This document shows positions 33,010-43,562 of a stretch of DNA of 50,764 bases, piece by piece (within the stretch, counting starts at the first letter, position 1; every line of letters starts with the position of its first letter). The position numbers and the translations under genes were made by a program. This DNA is from Russula earlei (taxonomy: Eukaryota > Basidiomycota > Agaricomycetes > Russulales > Russulaceae). The stretch is from assembly GCA_025769875.1 (NCBI GenBank), contig JAGFNK010000387.1:1-50764 (forward strand). The letters run 5' to 3'. The notes under the pieces are model-generated. The model was given only the letters and a program-made list of their open reading frames with translations, was not told the origin of the DNA and searched no databases.

Positions 33010-33640
33010 GCACCTGCAATGATCATGAGGTCTTCCTTGCCCTTGTATGATGAAAGAGAGTTGTTAAAAACCTTTGAAACAGTACCTTCACTGATTCGTA
33101 TTGCACGGGCAGAATCTTCAGCAGCTTTCTCAGTGCACTTTTGTATTTATTGTCTCTCCTGGGTAATTCAGTTTCGTTCCTCTGCTTCAAATGCTTCCTT
33201 CAGCTCAGGATGCATTACAAACCAGGCCTTGATCTTGGTTGAAGCATGTGGTTTTGTTTTTCACTGATTTTCCAGCTTCATGTGCAAATCATTGGCCTCT
33301 CACTGGATGATCATGCAGTGTGCATTCACCACACTTAGTTGTGATGCTTGCATGATTACTGTTTGTGTGAGGACTGAAACTTGTTGATGAAGAGATTGTA
33401 TTTTCACAATTAGCTCTTGATGGCTCCACTTCTGATCTTGGAGCAGAGAGACAACTTGGTCATTAGAAATGACCCCCTCCATGGTCTGTGCCAAAGACAC
33501 ACATGTGATTATTGAGTTGCATGCACACAAGTGTGGGTCAGTGGTTGAGGATTCATGAGTGCTGGTCATGTCCCCAGCACCTTCCTCCAAGTCTGAGGCA
33601 CTGTTTGCACAACTGTCCTCTCTGGCACACCACTCGGTTT
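33010..33640 (-). pseudogene. Inverted fragment of a pogo transposase tail: coiled coil and SAP-like motif
   Basis: On the minus strand the frame reads EDSCANSASDLEEGAGD, then a heptad-like region around HQQVSVLTQTVIMQ and VVNAHCMIIQ, then STKIKAWFVMHPELKEAFEAEE and, after frame breaks, RISEGTVSKVFNNSL and SSYKGKEDLMIIAGAL. The last piece has the L/YKxKxDL/GAL pattern of SAP DNA-binding motifs. I recall comparable tails C-terminal to fungal pogo transposases. It is opposite to the transposase at 26748-29537, so either a segment was inverted or a second pogo copy is mixed in. Stops and frameshifts make it a relic. Identification is moderate. Confidence 0.55.
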
Positions 33641-33748
33641 TTGCTTACAGCACTACACCTTAGAATAGTACTGTACCATCATTCCAGACTCAAGAAGAAC
33701 CAGATTTCACTCAATTAGATGCCCATTACAACTGTTTTCCTTAGTCCC

Positions 33749-35116
33749 TGTCAAGACATGTACTGCTGATCACTAAGGACTCAGGAGCAGGTGGGCAAAG
33801 GTCAGAACAGATGGTATGCAGTGTAGACAGTGTTGAACAGGAGGATGAGCCAAATGACGAGGAGGTACCAAATGGGTACTGGCAGGTGTTGCGAGAGACA
33901 AAGGTGAAGGTTAGAGGCCAGTGTAGTGAGGGTGCTTTAGACAAGGCAGTCATGGAAGAGTACCTTGAAGATGAGGGAAGACTTTAAACTGAGCAGTTGC
34001 GGGGGAGCACCCAGGAGGATGAGAGTATCACAAATGGACAGTCTGATGACTGCCATGCTACATTGGGGTTTATATACTAGTTACAGGTCTGAGTATGAAC
34101 TACAGAAAGTAACTCAGGCCCCTTTTACAAACTGAGAACTTTTGAATTTTGAACTTGAACTTGGATTTTGGGATTTTCTGGGAGTGACAGGAATGACAGG
34201 TGTGATGTAAGTGACATAATAAACTAATATGAGTCTATTTCAAATATGAGTTATTTTTGCTGGGTTTACATGTGATATGTAAAATATTTTTTCTAACCCT
34301 TCCTTCCACTCCTTCCAAGTGGGGTATTGCAAGCATGTCATTAAGGCAGAATATGTGTCACCAATGTGTGGGTGCACATCTTTGTCCAAATTTTGTATGT
34401 GCAGCTCTGGTGAAAATGGGGCTGCAAGCACCCAGATGTTGAGCTCAAGTTGGACTGCTCAACTCTGAGTTTGACGCTGACACATCATGTGTAACCCCAT
34501 AGATGCAAATATGCAAATGACAACAGAAAAAAAATGCATATTAATTTATTATATACATCATATTACTTACATCACTCCTGTCACTCCTGTCACTCCTGGA
34601 AAATCCTGAAATCCAAGTTCAAGTTCAAGATTCAAGAATTCTCAGTTGGTAAAAGGGGCCTCAGACTCTTTAGACTGCTCCAATCAGATTCTAAAGGCAT
34701 AAACTTGTTGTGTCAGACCTATGGGTGACTCAGGACAATTAGGGAGACAGTGGAGTGATGATATCATAATGATATCATTTGTGGAGTGCTTGGTGAGCGT
34801 ATGATGTCATAGTGGAGTTTCTCAGTCAGCTATGATGTCAGTGGCGCTCTATGACATCATGTAGATTGTCCCAAGAGGTCTATGACTCCTTCCAGTGTTT
34901 CAGTAGCAAGTGGCTAGCACATGGTAGGTTACTCCGATAGGAAGGAGGGTGCTTTAGCAAGTCACAGGGATTGGGGATAAGGATCTGTGTGATCTATGCT
35001 TGTAGAGAGGAGCAGTTGATTGGAAACAGAGGTGGATAGAGGGTATGAAGTGAAAGGGGCTTTCATGAGTTAAAACAGGGTGATACTTGGTTGAGGCTTG
35101 GCCTCAGTTCACAACA
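33749..35116 (-). repeat. LTR family alpha, third copy, split by a MITE
   Basis: It begins TGTTGTGAACTGAGG at 35116 and ends at 33749 (TGTCAAG on the plus strand). GTCCC flanks it (33744-33748, 35117-35121). Without the MITE and its TCA duplicate it is 821 bp, close to the 828 bp of the other copies. It is poor in CpG where the others have CG. Confidence 0.88.
34117..34660 (-). repeat. MITE family M1, copy 2 (544 bp), 3-bp target duplication TCA
   Basis: Same terminal repeats as 28830-29384 (GGCCCCTTTTAC), inverse orientation, flanked by TCA (34114-34116, 34661-34663). It is nested in an LTR that is itself nested in the pogo element. Confidence 0.85.
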
Positions 35117-35269
35117 GTCCCCACCTAATCAGATTGCCTATGTAAATATGATGCAGGGATGTTTCATCCCAGGCGGACTTCAATTTGGCATGTGTTATAT
35201 GTCTGTTACTTTTGTGACATTTGTGACTGGCGAGATGGTAGTGAACTGGTGAGTTCCTCATAGGTGATA

Positions 35270-37159
35270 CTATATTACCCTGTACATTTGTCACCCCTGG
35301 TCATTTGTCAGGTATGCTCAGGTCACATCAGTCACAGTGCCATTTTCAAAGTCCAATTCATCACTGCACTGTGAATCTGTGAAGATGGTTGAGTGGGTGA
35401 AGTTTTTAGCTTACATCCTGTATTTTATGTATGTATGAACCCAAGATATCACACTCACAACCATTAAGTAAAGTATCTATATAGCTCAAAGTCAGTACTA
35501 AGGAGTGTGTGGAATGTACAGTGGGTATCCATAGGGAAAATATGGATGAGTCTTGTAGGTTCCATCATTAAGACTGCAAAGGGCCTTTAAAGTGGAACCT
35601 GAAAGCAACAAGATGGTTTTCCTTGACATACCATCCATCAATAACAATGGCACATCAAGGTGTGACTGGCATGTCTGACAAAAACATGTATTGTTTCAAG
35701 CTCTGCTTGGCAAGAACCAGCTATTACACCTCTCCCCCACTATGACAATTCCATATATAGTAGCTCACAAAGATGTGGTCATGTGACGAATGTGTGGCCA
35801 ACTGAAAATGGACTGCAGATCAAACCAGACTGGACTGATGGCAACCAAATGTAGCTGTGTGAGTGGTATCTGCAGGGCATTTGTTTCATTCATGCATGCA
35901 CTCTCATCCTCTTCTCCCCTCTCCTTCCCACTTAAACCTCTCTCCATGGCCAACATGACTACCTCCCTGGACAAGCCTCCACCTCATTACCCATAGCAAG
36001 CCACATTCCTGACTCAGCTGGAATGGATTTGCACATGCAGTATTTCATTTTTTTTTCTGTTGCTACTTTTTTTAATTTTTACACCACTCAGTATGTCAGT
36101 TGTCTCCCATTCACTTACCCACTGTGTGCCCTGTGGCTTGTGCCCTCAGGCCCCTATACCTCTATCCAACCCTCAACTATACGGACGTTCTCGAGCGCCT
36201 ACTTGCATACTCCAGCATCGTCATTGCCCGCCCCAACTCTACTCTTCACAACTCGATATCCAAATCAGAGCCCCTCCCTCCTACTTGATTAAATAGTCTC
36301 ATTTTCTCGCAACCCTCAAAGGATGTTGTAAGGTATGTGATCCTGCTGAGCATGGGATCATGGGACTTGTACTCCCCCCCATGCATCCGTTGTCTTCAAG
36401 TTATCCCCCCTGTTTCCCTTCTGCTCTTACCTGCCCTTGGATCAAGCCCACTGAACTCTGCATGCCCTGACCTGGCGTGCTACAAATTGGCTGCCCCAGT
36501 GAGGTGCTGATTTGAGTTGGACTGACCCCCCCTGTCCCCATTGATTTCCCTTGCCCAGTTGTCTCAGGCAACCTGTCCTATGAGCAAGCCCCACAAGTCA
36601 CACAAAATGGTATTGAGCCATCCAGTGGCCCCATTGCTCAGTCCACCCACTACATTTCATCATCATAAGATCACACCTTCCTTCTCTCTCATTGTCCCCG
36701 CATCCTTCTTCCTCCCACTTGTAGTATCCTCACTCCCCACTTTTATCCCTCACTTCCTCCCTCTTGCCCATCGCGCATGCCAACATCCTGCCAACATGAC
36801 ACACCCTCGCCACATTCTGATCACAGAGCAAGCCTGGGGCCCAGTCCAGCCCAGTCCAGCTCAGTCCATTCAACCCTAAGCCCAGGTTTCCAGCCCTCAT
36901 GTCCAGTGCGATCAGAGTCGTGGCCAGCCAGCCTTGTCGCCCATCTTGCCCATTCCATTCTGCCTATCATCTTCCCCACACAAAAAGTTGCAGCTGCTCC
37001 CTCCATCATGCCAATTCCCTACCACTACTATGACCAGGATCTCCAAGGCTTTGTGGCTGCCTCATCAAGACTTTGTCCACGTGACTGGTGTTAGGATTCT
37101 CGACTTTTGCGCTCTATGCTTTGGTGATTCATCTTTGTTTACTCATATGCACTTATTCA
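35270..37159. other. Unassigned repeat-like DNA, no gene recognised
   Basis: Reading frames here are short and pyrimidine-driven. The stretch GTACATTTGTCACCCCTGGT (35283-35302) recurs inverted near 41705-41725 with the neighbouring GGCCAACTG word, so part of 35280-35820 is an old repeat. AT-rich DNA is followed by C/T-rich DNA from 36040. I cannot assign either to a family. Confidence 0.4.
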
Positions 37160-37167
37160 TCTGGCTT

Positions 37168-38407
37168 TAGGGTTTTTCCGGCCCGGCTTGGCCTGAAAGC
37201 CCCGGCTTTGGCTCGGCCCGAGGCGGCTTTGGCTTTCTAAAACCCCAGGCCGGGCCAAAGCTGTCAAACCCGGCTTGGCTCCGGCTTGGCCTGGCCTAGG
37301 CCACGGCTTTTGTACGTAAGATTTTCTGTATGTGAGCCCGCTGGCCACATGACTTGTACCACCCCTGCGCGTTCACTTTCCCTTCGTCTTTCATCCCACT
37401 CACATCCCTCCTTCCAACTATCGTCATTCCTTTCACCTCACCCTCCTTTCCTCGCGTTCCCACTCTCGACGTCATCCCCACCGCGTTGCCCACTCCATGT
37501 CAGCAGACTACGACAACGGCTCAATTCGATCACCGTCGACGTCACTCGCCTTGCCGCTCAACGCCTTCATCCCTTCGGTCTTCAAGTCGGAGCACGGCTC
37601 CTCCCCACACTTCGACCTACGGCACGACACCATCGCCGTCCGGCTGCGCATCGCGCCCTCCCAAGACCGTCCCTCAAGCATCTTCCTCGCGTCCGCCACA
37701 CGTCTGCGCACACACCCGTATGACGCGTTCGTCATCGTCACCATCGCCTTACCCGAGGGCTCGCTGCCCACAGCGCCTCGCCCATCGTCATTGCCGCGCT
37801 ATTCGAGGGCTCGCTGCCCATAGCGTCTCGCCCCCGACATCATTGCCGTATCGCCTCGCGCTCGCGGATTCGCAGTAGGAGGACATTAGAATAGCACTTT
37901 TGTATTTGAATATCAAATATATTATGGAGTCGTTATGTTCTGGAGAGCATGATGAGGCATGGTAAGAGCATGGATTATACATGTGGAATGAGTGAAGTCC
38001 AGTGTACAACATGGTACGCTGCGGGACGAAGCGATCTAAGACTGAGGAAAGGGATTACGAGCAACCAATGCGACTGAGCATTGCACATTGACATATAGGC
38101 CACCAAAGCTTACATTGTACATGCACTTGACTCAAGCAAAAAGGAAGGTTGAGAGGGAAGCACAGATACGATGATGAAAAATGACAGGGAATGATGGTGT
38201 GTCCATGTCCATGCAAAGTTGATAAATTAAAGTTTGATGATTACCCAAATGATCAAAGCCGGGGCTTGACGGCCCGGCTTTGGCTTTTCAAATCACAGGC
38301 CGGGCCAAAGCCGTCACGAAGCCGTCACTTTGGCCCGGCTCGGCCCGGCCTATTTCGGCCTGGCTTGGCCCGGCTCACAGCCTGAGGCCGGGCCAGGCAC
38401 ATCCCTA
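37168..38407 (+). mobile_element. hAT-like non-autonomous element, copy 2 (1240 bp), 8-bp target duplication
   Basis: It begins TAGGGTTTTTCC and ends GGCACATCCCTA. A perfect 8-bp duplication TCTGGCTT flanks it (37160-37167, 38408-38415), the length made by hAT transposases. Both sub-terminal regions are packed with GGCCCGG and AAGCCGG words, typical of clustered binding sites in hAT ends. The interior (37330-37880) is C-rich with several overlapping frames and no transposase domain. Confidence 0.85.
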
Positions 38408-38429
38408 TCTGGCTTAGTGATTGCTTACT

Positions 38430-38865
38430 GATCCACTTACTCACTGATCAATAATGGCTTACTCACTACTTACTGGTTGATGACAGATACTAGGAAAGAA
38501 TGACTCACACATGAGTCATTGCTGACATTCTCAAATTGCGCTCTACATATTTGGATACTACTGGTTCTCAGCTATGTGCACCCCAAGTCTCATATGAATT
38601 GGATGAGTAGTTGTTGAGATATCGTATAAATAGTCTGTGGTACTAAGAAGTTGAGCCTTATGCTCAACTTACTCTCTTACAAGAAAACAATCATCTTGTC
38701 AACATTCTAAAAACTATAGCGACAGCTCTAAGTGAAAGAGGCCCTTCTCTCCTCTTACATCTATTCTTCCTGAGATAATATCAAAGGACTCGAAGTCTAG
38801 TGCTTGAACTAAATCAAGCAACTCTTTCACTAAGAGTTGGTAATAAGATCAATTAGATCTTAACA
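38430..38865 (+). repeat. LTR family gamma, plus-strand copy
   Basis: Ends GATCTTAACA at 38865, has TATAAATAG near 38634, and shares AGTTGAGCCTTATGCTCAAC with the copy at 31353. The left edge is not visible because it approaches the hAT-like duplication. Confidence 0.55.
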
Positions 38866-39173
38866 ACTGGGAAGACATCTTTCAATATCACTTGGAATTT
38901 AGAGCAGTATGTGGTCCCTTTGTACGTGCATGCCACCTGTCCCATGAAGATTGCGATGAACTGTTTTGGCTCAGACTCCACCCGGGTGATCGCAGGATGA
39001 TTTCCTGATGACTCGACCCCTGGCGCTTGGATGAACAACAAAGAATTTATATTGATTTCCGAGAGGTGTTCAATACAGCGATTGACATCTTCTCTCAAGA
39101 CCCACGTGACATTCAGTGGGAACGCGAACTCAGTTCCCTGATGAAGACGACTTGGACTTGACATACAGTTCAC
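38853..39173 (-). pseudogene. Unrecognised coding-like fragment cut by an LTR
   Basis: The frame has varied, non-repetitive composition: LHQGTEFAFPLNVTWVLRED, then FIQAPGVESSGNHPAITRVE and KQFIAIFMGQVACTYKGT. The C-terminal end runs into the gamma LTR at 38865 (KDVFPVVKI, then stop), so the original C-terminus is lost. To the right the sequence becomes low-complexity. I do not recognise the family; it could be part of a retroelement ORF or a host gene fragment. Confidence 0.4.
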
Positions 39174-40888
39174 CCACCATCACCTCCACATTGCCTACTC
39201 CCACTCCCGTCATCCCTGCCGTCCCCAAATAGCTAGCGTCGCCCATCATCACCTCCACGTCACCTGTTCCTGTTGTCCCTTCGCCTCCAACCTCGCCTAC
39301 CATCTCTCCTCCTTCAACTGTCATTCCAGTCTTGTCCACCATCGTATCGCCAGCATCGCCAGCCACCGCCACCATGCTGTTAGCTCCACCAGCAGCAGCC
39401 GCCTCAGCCTCGTCTGCCACCCCTGCCTTTGTCCATTCCAGTCTCACCCTCTGCCACTCCAACTCCAGATTCCTCAGTCCTGTCAACCGTTGTATCACTG
39501 GCATTGCCAGCAACCGCCTCTACGTCTCCCGTTGCCACCCCAGTCTTGTCTGCCACCGTGCCCTCACTCATCTCCTCTCCGCCCACGTCAGCCGCAGCCT
39601 CTGTGCTCCCAGTCTCAGCCTCAGCATTGCCAATTGCCTCTACATCTCCTGTCGCCACCCCAGTCCTCGTCTCATGCACCGCCGCACCCGTAGCCTCAGC
39701 CTCACCCACCGACATCTTAGTGCTGCCCGCTGCCTAAAGCCCAGCTCAATTGGCCATCGCCCCCATGCCCTCAGCCTTGTCCGCTGCTGTTCTGGGTCTA
39801 GTCCCAGCCACTGCTCTGCTTCCTGACCACGCCGCCCTCTCACTTCCGTCGCTAGCCGTTATGCTGCCTCGCTCCGCTGAGAAAGAATGCACAAATAACC
39901 AGAAAACAAAGAGCATGCCGCTGCCTCAGAAGAGCAGATGTCACAACACCGCCCCGCAGAAAGAACATCAGACCCCACCACCATGCCGTCGTCACAGGAG
40001 AAGCCGCTGATGCAAGCACCACACCGCACAACACCTCCCATTCCATCACATCCCTGCCCACACATACGCCCTCATCCACGCATGCTGCCACCACCTGCAG
40101 TGGTGAAGACCTCATCGCGTGGCCACAAGATGATTACCAGAGACCCATCCACATCTTGTTTTTGGACACTAATCACACAATCTCTAGCTCAACGACTATG
40201 GCAAGCGTTCACGAGGCAAACCACGCCATCCACCACCTCTTGTCTCGTCACCTACTTGCGCGCTACCGTCAACACGTCCCACCACCACCTGCTGTGGAGA
40301 CGACCCCGCCATCTTGCCGCCGCCCTCACCCTCTTCTCCGTCGCCTCCGTCTCCCACGACCCTCACCCTCTGGTGCCACCACCCTCTCTCACCACCGCCT
40401 TCACTCTTGCCGCCATCGCCTCTGCATAGACAGCAGCAGCAACAGCAGCAACATGGCCGACGCTTGGCAACACCACGAGGCATGACGATGCATTCAACAT
40501 GCCGCGAGCACGCCTCATCCCCTCCCTGCTTCAACACACCACACACATGTTCAACACCTTCAACACGCTGCAAGGCTCAGACAAGGACAAGGACGTGTCA
40601 CACTCGATCGTCCTCGCACACAGATTCCGTACCCGTACAGGAGATACGGCAACGGAAGGAACATAGTCACATACTGCAGAGCACATGGATAATAATCTAT
40701 GCGTTCATATCTGTAGTATGTAGCACACTGCACTTCGATATAATGTCACATTATTATAATGGCATGGTCTGGACTGGTTATAAACTGGTCTGAACTGGTC
40801 CAGTGACCGTGGGCAACCGCAACAGACCAGCTATGAAATTCATGAACTGGGCCGGGCCGGTTTCCCGAAGGTCACATGGTGTCATACA
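39174..40888. other. GC-rich low-complexity region with overlapping frames
   Basis: C-rich plus-strand DNA gives long frames on both strands (for example 39332-39826, Ala/Ser/Pro-rich). Imperfect repeats such as TCTCCYGTYGCCACCCCAGT recur at about 39520 and 39650. A decayed Pro/Ala/Ser-rich coding region is possible, but no domain is visible. ACTGGT words repeat near 40765-40800. Confidence 0.4.
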
Positions 40889-41501
40889 TCACCTATGGGG
40901 AACTCGCCATTCCACTACCATCTCACCAGTCACAAATGTCACGAAAGTAACAGACATGTAACACATGCCAAATTAAAGTCCGCCTGGGATGAATGTATTT
41001 ATTGGGGACTAGGGAAAACAGTTGTAATGGAGTAGCATTATCAAGTGAAATCCAGGACTTGCTATGTATGGAATGCAGTGCTCACATCATGGGCCAGTGC
41101 TGCATGAGTAAAAGTAAAAGATCAATATATATCATTGTTATAGCTGCCTGTAGCTGCTGCTCATATGTATGGTCTTGTGCTGGCTGATTGGACCGCCTGT
41201 AACATGGCATTAAGAGGACAAAACAGCAGTGGTGACCCAGACTCCTCCAAGTCAGCATACGGATCACCCAGCTGGAATCAAACTCCGCACTCCGCCATGA
41301 CAGAAGGCGTGATGCAGGCATGACCCCCAGCCAAGATACTACTCAAAAACCACTCAATGGACCTCCATTTTTCTTTGCTAGAATGACATTAATGGCACTC
41401 AATAGTATAACTACAAAGTTTTAAATGGGGTTGTTTGAGCAGATACAGGGGAAAATGCAATCGGCGAGATGGTAGTGGAATGGCGAGTTCCCCATAGGTG
41501 A
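40889..41501 (-). mobile_element. Internally deleted pogo derivative (613 bp)
   Basis: Terminal repeats TCACCTATGGGGAACTCGCC and GGCGAGTTCCCCATAGGTGA are perfect over at least 20 bp. Its left part matches the right end of the 8.8-kb pogo (35267 to about 35140 and 33748-33720). Its right part matches the pogo left end through the HTH region (26453-26900), all inverted. The junction is near 41040. TA follows the right end; CA stands where TA is expected on the left. It carries no DDE domain and would need transposase in trans. Confidence 0.8.
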
Positions 41502-41755
41502 TAGTAGTGGGGAGAGGTATGGCGTTTGCAAGAACCGGCAGGCATGACATCACACACAAAATCCCCCCTCAGAAGGGACTCCTTCAATAATTAATATCTC
41601 ATTGTGAAAATGACTGAACACCTTTAGATATCATAGTTTAGATGGTGTGCACAGTACCAGGTCACTGGAAGGCCTCTGAGGTGAGATATTTCAAAAGTGA
41701 CAAATGACCAGGGGTGATGAATGTACGGCCAACTGTAGACAAACAACAAAACAAT

Positions 41756-41855
41756 TTACGTACAAAAGCCGTGGCCTAGCCAGGCCAAGCCGGAGCCAAG
41801 CCCTAGTTGACGGCTTTGGCCCGGCCTGGGGTTTTAGAAAGCCAAAGCCGGGGCT
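41756..41855 (-). repeat. 100-bp fragment of the hAT-like element end
   Basis: Inverted match to about 37215-37320 of copy 2, including GTACAAAAGCCGTGGCCTAG and CCTGGGGTTTTAGAAAGCC. It has no terminus and no duplication, so it is a broken relic next to the pogo derivative. Confidence 0.75.
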
Positions 41856-42322
41856 TATTAGATCACAACACAGCTGGTGCACAGGACCATGCATCTCAAC
41901 ATGTATCTGAGAACTATAAATATTGTTGTATCACCCAGCATATGAGGCACATCATCCTGGTGTGACCGGGCAGTTTAGGCCATGGATGTTGTGCTTCGCT
42001 GTCTTGTCTTGACTTCGTCTCACTGATCTCACTGCTTAATGATGATTCCTAACACCAAACCGAGGGTAATATAGTACTGCATCAGCATCAGCAGTCATAG
42101 TAAGCATGTTTTCAGCGGCTAGTGTGAACCACTCGACTTTCAAGATGATCTCAAGTGACACGCGTTCGCCACTTGCAACTTTCCAGCCTAGAAATGGCGA
42201 TGCATCCACGTCGCGTAAATCAAAATGATCCTATGATGAAATATATAGACCTGCCCATCATGATCCTGATCCTGATCCTGCCTCCGTTGACAGAGGGGAG
42301 GTAGACGCGCACCGGCTGTGTG

Positions 42323-42328
42323 TATAAA
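42323..42328 (+). promoter_or_regulatory. TATA box of the secreted-protein gene
   Basis: TATAAA stands 168 bp upstream of the start codon at 42496. A pyrimidine-rich leader lies between. Confidence 0.55.
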
Positions 42329-42495
42329 GCCGATGCCTGCAATTTACAATCTCCAGCTTTGCTCCCAATCACTGTTTACCAGCAGGTACTGGTTACCGAC
42401 AATCTTTCTAGACTCTCTACGCCGCTGTCTTCTATACCTCGACAGCTTCGACGACATTCATTTCAAAAGTTCATGTTCCTTTCCATAAAGTAACA

Positions 42496-42966
42496 ATGCG
42501 AACCTCTGTTTTTTCCATATTCTGCCTCGCTGTTGGCAATGCTCCATCGTTTGCGCTTCCTGCAGGGTACGCCAATTCTTCAAGTCCTCATTCTCCTCAG
42601 AAATTGACTTTACCTCGTAGAAATGGGAATCCCGGATTCAATGGGGATCACAGGGCTTCAATATACGACGCTCATCTCCAAGTGCAAGATTACGCGCACG
42701 GAATAATGGATGAAATGTCCTTCAACAAATGTAGTTATCCGGAGGTATTTAAAAATAACCCGGGCCGTGAACATGATGTGGTACACCAGTATCAGCGGCA
42801 CATGAACAAACTGGGGCAGGAACTGGAGGAGTTCCGCCGTGTGTGCCCGGGCTTCCAGGAGGTTGATCAAGCACTAAATGAACTACATGAGCAAAACTGT
42901 CATCAGCAAAATCACAAGAAAATTTATGACTTTTTTGACTTTTTAGGTTATAGGGAGTATTTCTAA
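42496..42966 (+). CDS. Small secreted protein, 156 residues, unknown function
   Basis: The uninterrupted frame starts with an ATG in good context (TAACAATG). The N-terminus MRTSVFSIFCLAVGNAPSFA is a typical signal peptide with likely cleavage after residue 20 or 23. A dibasic PRRNG at 40-44 could be a Kex2-type processing site. The mature part is hydrophilic, with helical stretches (HMNKLGQELEEFRRV) and three Cys (79, 117, 135). No known domain is recognised. A TATA box and a leader precede it, and no inactivating lesion is seen. Size and lack of family fit fungal small secreted or effector-like proteins, but that role is inference. It lies between the hAT/pogo relics and Gypsy B. Confidence 0.7.
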   Translation: MRTSVFSIFCLAVGNAPSFALPAGYANSSSPHSPQKLTLPRRNGNPGFNGDHRASIYDAHLQVQDYAHGIMDEMSFNKCSYPEVFKNNPGREHDVVHQYQRHMNKLGQELEEFRRVCPGFQEVDQALNELHEQNCHQQNHKKIYDFFDFLGYREYF

Positions 42967-43562
42967 AGTTGAAAGTTTGTAAAGTAGTAATGTGCTGTTC
43001 AAGCCTCCATGAAGCCAGAAAAGGTAGTAAAGTTTGTAAAGTCTGTTAAAGTCCAGATATGTCCCAAACCAACATTGGATGGAGGGCTCTTAACTTTAGC
43101 AGCAGCCCCATTAGAGCATAAATTGGTTGATAGCCCTAAGGCTGGCTGATGTGACTTTCTGAGTTTTGAGAACTTTACAGAACTTATGCAGCTTTCTCAA
43201 CTCTCTTGGCTATATAGTTGATATTTGGGTCACAACTTTCTAGAATCAGGGTCAGTCCAAGCAACTGTTGAACTTTTCAACTTCTTTGACTCTATAAGGA
43301 CTTTATAAAGCTAAAAAAAAATTTATGTGTTTTTCTTGATGGTCACTATGAGAAGTGACTTGAAGTGACTAGAATTATTATATTTGGTTATTTCTAATAC
43401 TTCAGGAAAATCTAGAAAAAACTTAGCTAACTTAATGTGCTTATTTCATACTTAAGCATCTTAAACTGTATAAGCTGCTTATTTTTTGCTTAGACAATTG
43501 GTCAGCAAGAGTATCTAAGACAAGTAAGCAAATCAAGCCCAACATCAAGCACATCAAGTAGG
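42967..43562. other. AT-rich downstream region, no gene recognised
   Basis: The words AAGTTTGTAAAG and TAGTAAAG recur several times just after the secreted-protein gene (42967-43050), followed by AT-rich unique DNA. I see no coding frame or element end. Confidence 0.4.

Larger units (their letters stand above)
26453..35267 (+). mobile_element. Pogo-type DNA transposon, 8.8 kb including nested insertions
   Basis: The terminal inverted repeats are TCACCTATGGGGAAC on the left and GTTCCTCATAGGTGA on the right, and they continue for about 40 bp (ACTACCATCTCGC). A TA dinucleotide stands at each end (26451-26452, 35268-35269), the target used by Tc1/mariner/pogo elements. Inside are a pogo transposase (plus) and, inverted near the right end, a coiled-coil/SAP tail segment. 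Native sequence totals roughly 3 kb; the rest is later insertions, listed separately. A 613-bp deletion derivative is at 40889-41501. Confidence 0.82.

Noticed and set aside
36475..36520. Possible LTR end and primer-binding site (AAATTGGCTGCCCCAGTGAG)
   Set aside because: It resembles a TGGnGCCC-type site, but no paired LTR, Gag or second copy is visible.
39332..40573. Ala/Ser/Pro- and Gly/Val-rich frames on both strands
   Set aside because: Low-complexity GC-rich DNA keeps all frames open. I cannot tell a decayed protein from chance.
42261..42280. Short TGATCC tandem repeat upstream of the secreted-protein gene
   Set aside because: Only three units; not informative as a regulatory signal.
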